From NCBI GenBank assembly GCA_007449985.2, contig VIIQ02000117.1, positions 10,001 to 74,000 on the forward strand: a stretch of 64,000 nt of DNA, written 5' to 3'. Position numbers and translations under genes: made by a program. Shown piece by piece: positions 62,056 to 64,000 of this stretch. Position 1 is the stretch's first letter, and the number at the start of each line of letters is the position of its first letter. This DNA is from Desmodesmus armatus. Taxonomy: Eukaryota > Chlorophyta > Chlorophyceae > Sphaeropleales > Scenedesmaceae. The notes beneath the pieces were generated by a model. That model was not told the DNA's origin. It made no database searches and saw nothing but the letters and a program-made list of their open reading frames with translations.

Positions 62056-64000
62056 ATGGCAATGACCATGCGTGTTCAGCGCCAGGCTGGTCTGGCTCGT
62101 GCCCAGCCAGCCAAGGTGCGCGTCACTCGCCGCCGCTGCGTGGTCGTGAATGCCGAGAAGAAGAGCGTCGGTGATCTGACTGATGCCGACCTCAAGGGCA
62201 AGGCCGTGTTCGTCAGGGCTGGTGAGCATCCATGCAGCTGCAATTGTTGCCGGGAGTGGCACCGATTGGGGGTGTTTGGATGCAATTGATAATTCGCAGA
62301 GACACAGGCCAGATGCTGCGCTGCACGTAGTGCTGGGGGTTGAAGGCTGTTGAGATTGTTGTTGGCTTGCCTGCCCATCCCAATTGCTGTGTGCATTCAT
62401 GCTGATCTGGCCCGGATGATGTTGTCTCGTGTGTCTGCAGACCTGAACGTGCCCCTGGACAAGGAGCAGAAGATCACAGACGACACCCGCATTCGTGCTG
62501 CTGTGCCCACCCTCAAGTACCTGCTGGACAAGGGTGCCAAGGTCCTGCTGACCTCTCACCTGGTGCGTTTACTGCTCTTTTCAGCAAATTATGGGCAGCA
62601 ACGGCAGCAGGGCCATCCAACTGCGCACCGAACACTTCCGCGCGGCGATTGGCGACCTGACTAGTGACTTCTTGCACTCTGGACCGTGCACGCTTTGACG
62701 CACCTTTCTTTGTTGTTTGTAATACAGGGCCGCCCCAAGTCTGGCCCCGAGGACAAGTTCAGGCTGACCCCCGTGGCACCCCGCCTGTCTGAGCTGCTGG
62801 GCAAGCCCGTGAGTATTCCATGATGCCCGCCCTAACAGCAGCTGCTCCTCTGATAGTCATGCAGTAAAGATCAGTCAAAGTGTGCTTGTGCAGCCATGGC
62901 TGTTGTGCTCATGCAGCAGGGTGTCAGGCCTGGTTGTTGGGCGGTCCCTGGTTGGACGCTGGAGCCTGCTGTAAGAGCTGTTTGCTTGTGCGTGTGTGCT
63001 TCGCTCAACAGGTGAAGAAGCTGAACGACTGCATTGGTGAGGAGGTGGAGAAGGCAGTGAAGGACGCAAAGGAGGGCGAGGTAGGTCCCTGGGGGCACAG
63101 CAGGGTACGGTGCACATGTGGGGTTGTTGGAATGCCTGGCACGTCTGTGCTGCTGCATTGAACAACTGGCAGCATGCACACCAGCTGCATTGTGCTGAAC
63201 TGATAGGCTCTGATCATGGTCCATACTTTGTGTACTACGTCGTGCCAGCACATCGACACAGTGACTACAGGCTTTCAGTGCCTCTTGCACACCAGATTAT
63301 GGCTGGTTGATTGCGCAGTGTGCACAGCAGTGCTGACAATCATGCATTAGGCGCTGTGAGGACAGGCCATCTGTGCAAGGTGACGGAATTGCTGGCTTCC
63401 AGGTGCATACCACCAGTTCCTGAGTGGTGGTGGCCACAGCCTGCATCATTCCCTGTCAACAGATCAAGTGCAACGTACTGCATGTGCTGACAATGCCCCT
63501 TCCCGCTGCTCCCTACTGCTTGCTGTTTGCTGCTTTGTCCTGCTGTCCTGCAGCTGCTGCTGCTGGAGAACGTGCGCTTCTACAAGGAGGAGGAGAAGAA
63601 CGATGCAGAGTTCGCCAAGAAGGTGCGGCAAACACACCCCAAGTACTCATTTGAGTGCCTTCTGATGGCAGCGATGGGCACACATTGCAGTTGTGTGCGT
63701 TTATCATAGAGAGGGGGGGGGGGGCAGGGAAGTCAGAATAGACTCAGACACCAGCGCGTGCTGACTATGATAGACTTCAATTCATTGATCCAACAGGCCC
63801 CAATTTGAAAGGATTCGGGGTCACAAGGCTGTGCATTGCATGAGGGTGGGCTGCCAGAGAGTGCTGTAGCAGCTCGGTTGCATTTGCTGAGTGTCAGCGC
63901 TGAGTCAGCACCACATGACACCGCCTGTAGTGATGAGATGCCTACAGGCAGGCAGACCAGTAAAGCTGTGTCCGCTCTTGAAGCTGTCAGCACCATCTGC
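62056..64000 (+). CDS. PGK1: phosphoglycerate kinase, plastid precursor (5' part, runs off right edge)
   Basis: Exons 62056-62221, 62441-62562, 62728-62808, 63012-63080 and 63554-63622 join in phase; the gene continues past the right edge. PGK interconverts 1,3-bisphosphoglycerate and 3-phosphoglycerate, making or using ATP in the Calvin cycle and glycolysis. Residues 1-34 are a basic, Ser/Ala/Arg-rich transit peptide ([29 protein letters not shown]). The mature N-terminal domain follows: [28 protein letters not shown] (substrate-binding D and N), [34 protein letters not shown] (the H and R of the 3-PGA site), [17 protein letters not shown] and [17 protein letters not shown]. This is the green-algal/cyanobacterial-type sequence. 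The ATG at 62056 is the first in-frame start and gives a normal transit peptide. Confidence 0.95.
63709..63724. repeat. poly-G run in PGK intron
   Basis: gagaggggggggggggcagg inside the intron after exon 5. One of many G or C homopolymers of 9 bases or more in the window (others at about 262, 278, 807-850, 5575, 6214, 11812, 19904, 39600 and 43947). Confidence 0.85.

Overview
The window is nuclear DNA of a green alga, most probably a ciliated chlorophycean (volvocalean-type). The evidence is a plastid-targeted phosphoglycerate kinase with the green-algal sequence, a BBSome subunit (cilia), intron-rich genes with GTGAGT/GCAG-type splice sites, TGTAA polyadenylation motifs, CAG/CTG repeats, long poly-C/poly-G runs and Q/A/S-rich low-complexity proteins. 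All gene models below were built by hand from reading frames, splice sites and intron phase.

Layout. 1-2.7 kb (-): 5' part of a glutamyl-tRNA synthetase-like gene with duplicated exons and an altered HIGH motif; it runs off the left edge. 3.2-4.05 kb (+): an 80-residue orphan. 6.8-9.6 kb (+): a secreted collagen-like protein (about 54 Gly-X-Y triplets), followed by a decayed copy of its last exon and 3' UTR. 12.3-14.9 kb (-) and 15.3-24.1 kb (+): two divergent secretory-pathway glycosyltransferase genes. The first has two apparent 1-nt frameshifts. The second is a GT92-like multidomain gene with an in-frame TGA and a 3.6-kb terminal-inverted-repeat element inserted in its coding sequence. 25.2-26.8 kb (-): an HtrL/YibB-family glycosyltransferase-like gene. 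27.7-31.6 kb (-): a complete BUD23 rRNA methyltransferase gene with a TTAA-flanked MITE in an intron. 32.2-32.8 kb (-): BBIP1. 33.2-36.2 kb (+): an alpha/beta hydrolase. 38.5-39.4 kb (+): a doubtful low-complexity exon pair. 39.4-48.6 kb: gene-poor, GT-rich on the + strand, with two tandem duplications. 48.6-52.5 kb (-): a very large Q/A-rich protein with a repeated helical motif and one in-frame TAA. 52.8-53.8 kb (+): a secreted orphan. 55.0-57.2 kb (+): a GATA zinc-finger protein. 57.2-62.0 kb: gene-poor. 62.06 kb to the right edge (+): the 5' half of plastid PGK.

Two themes stand out. First, 6.8-27 kb is a neighbourhood of extracellular-matrix type genes: a collagen-like glycoprotein candidate and three different secretory glycosyltransferase genes, with shared duplicated promoter/signal-exon DNA. 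This suggests a locus for building or decorating wall or matrix glycoproteins, part of which is decaying. Second, small tandem and inverted duplications of exons occur at almost every gene (GluRS, collagen-like, glycosyltransferases, BUD23, BBIP1), so the locus shows recurrent local segmental duplication followed by decay.
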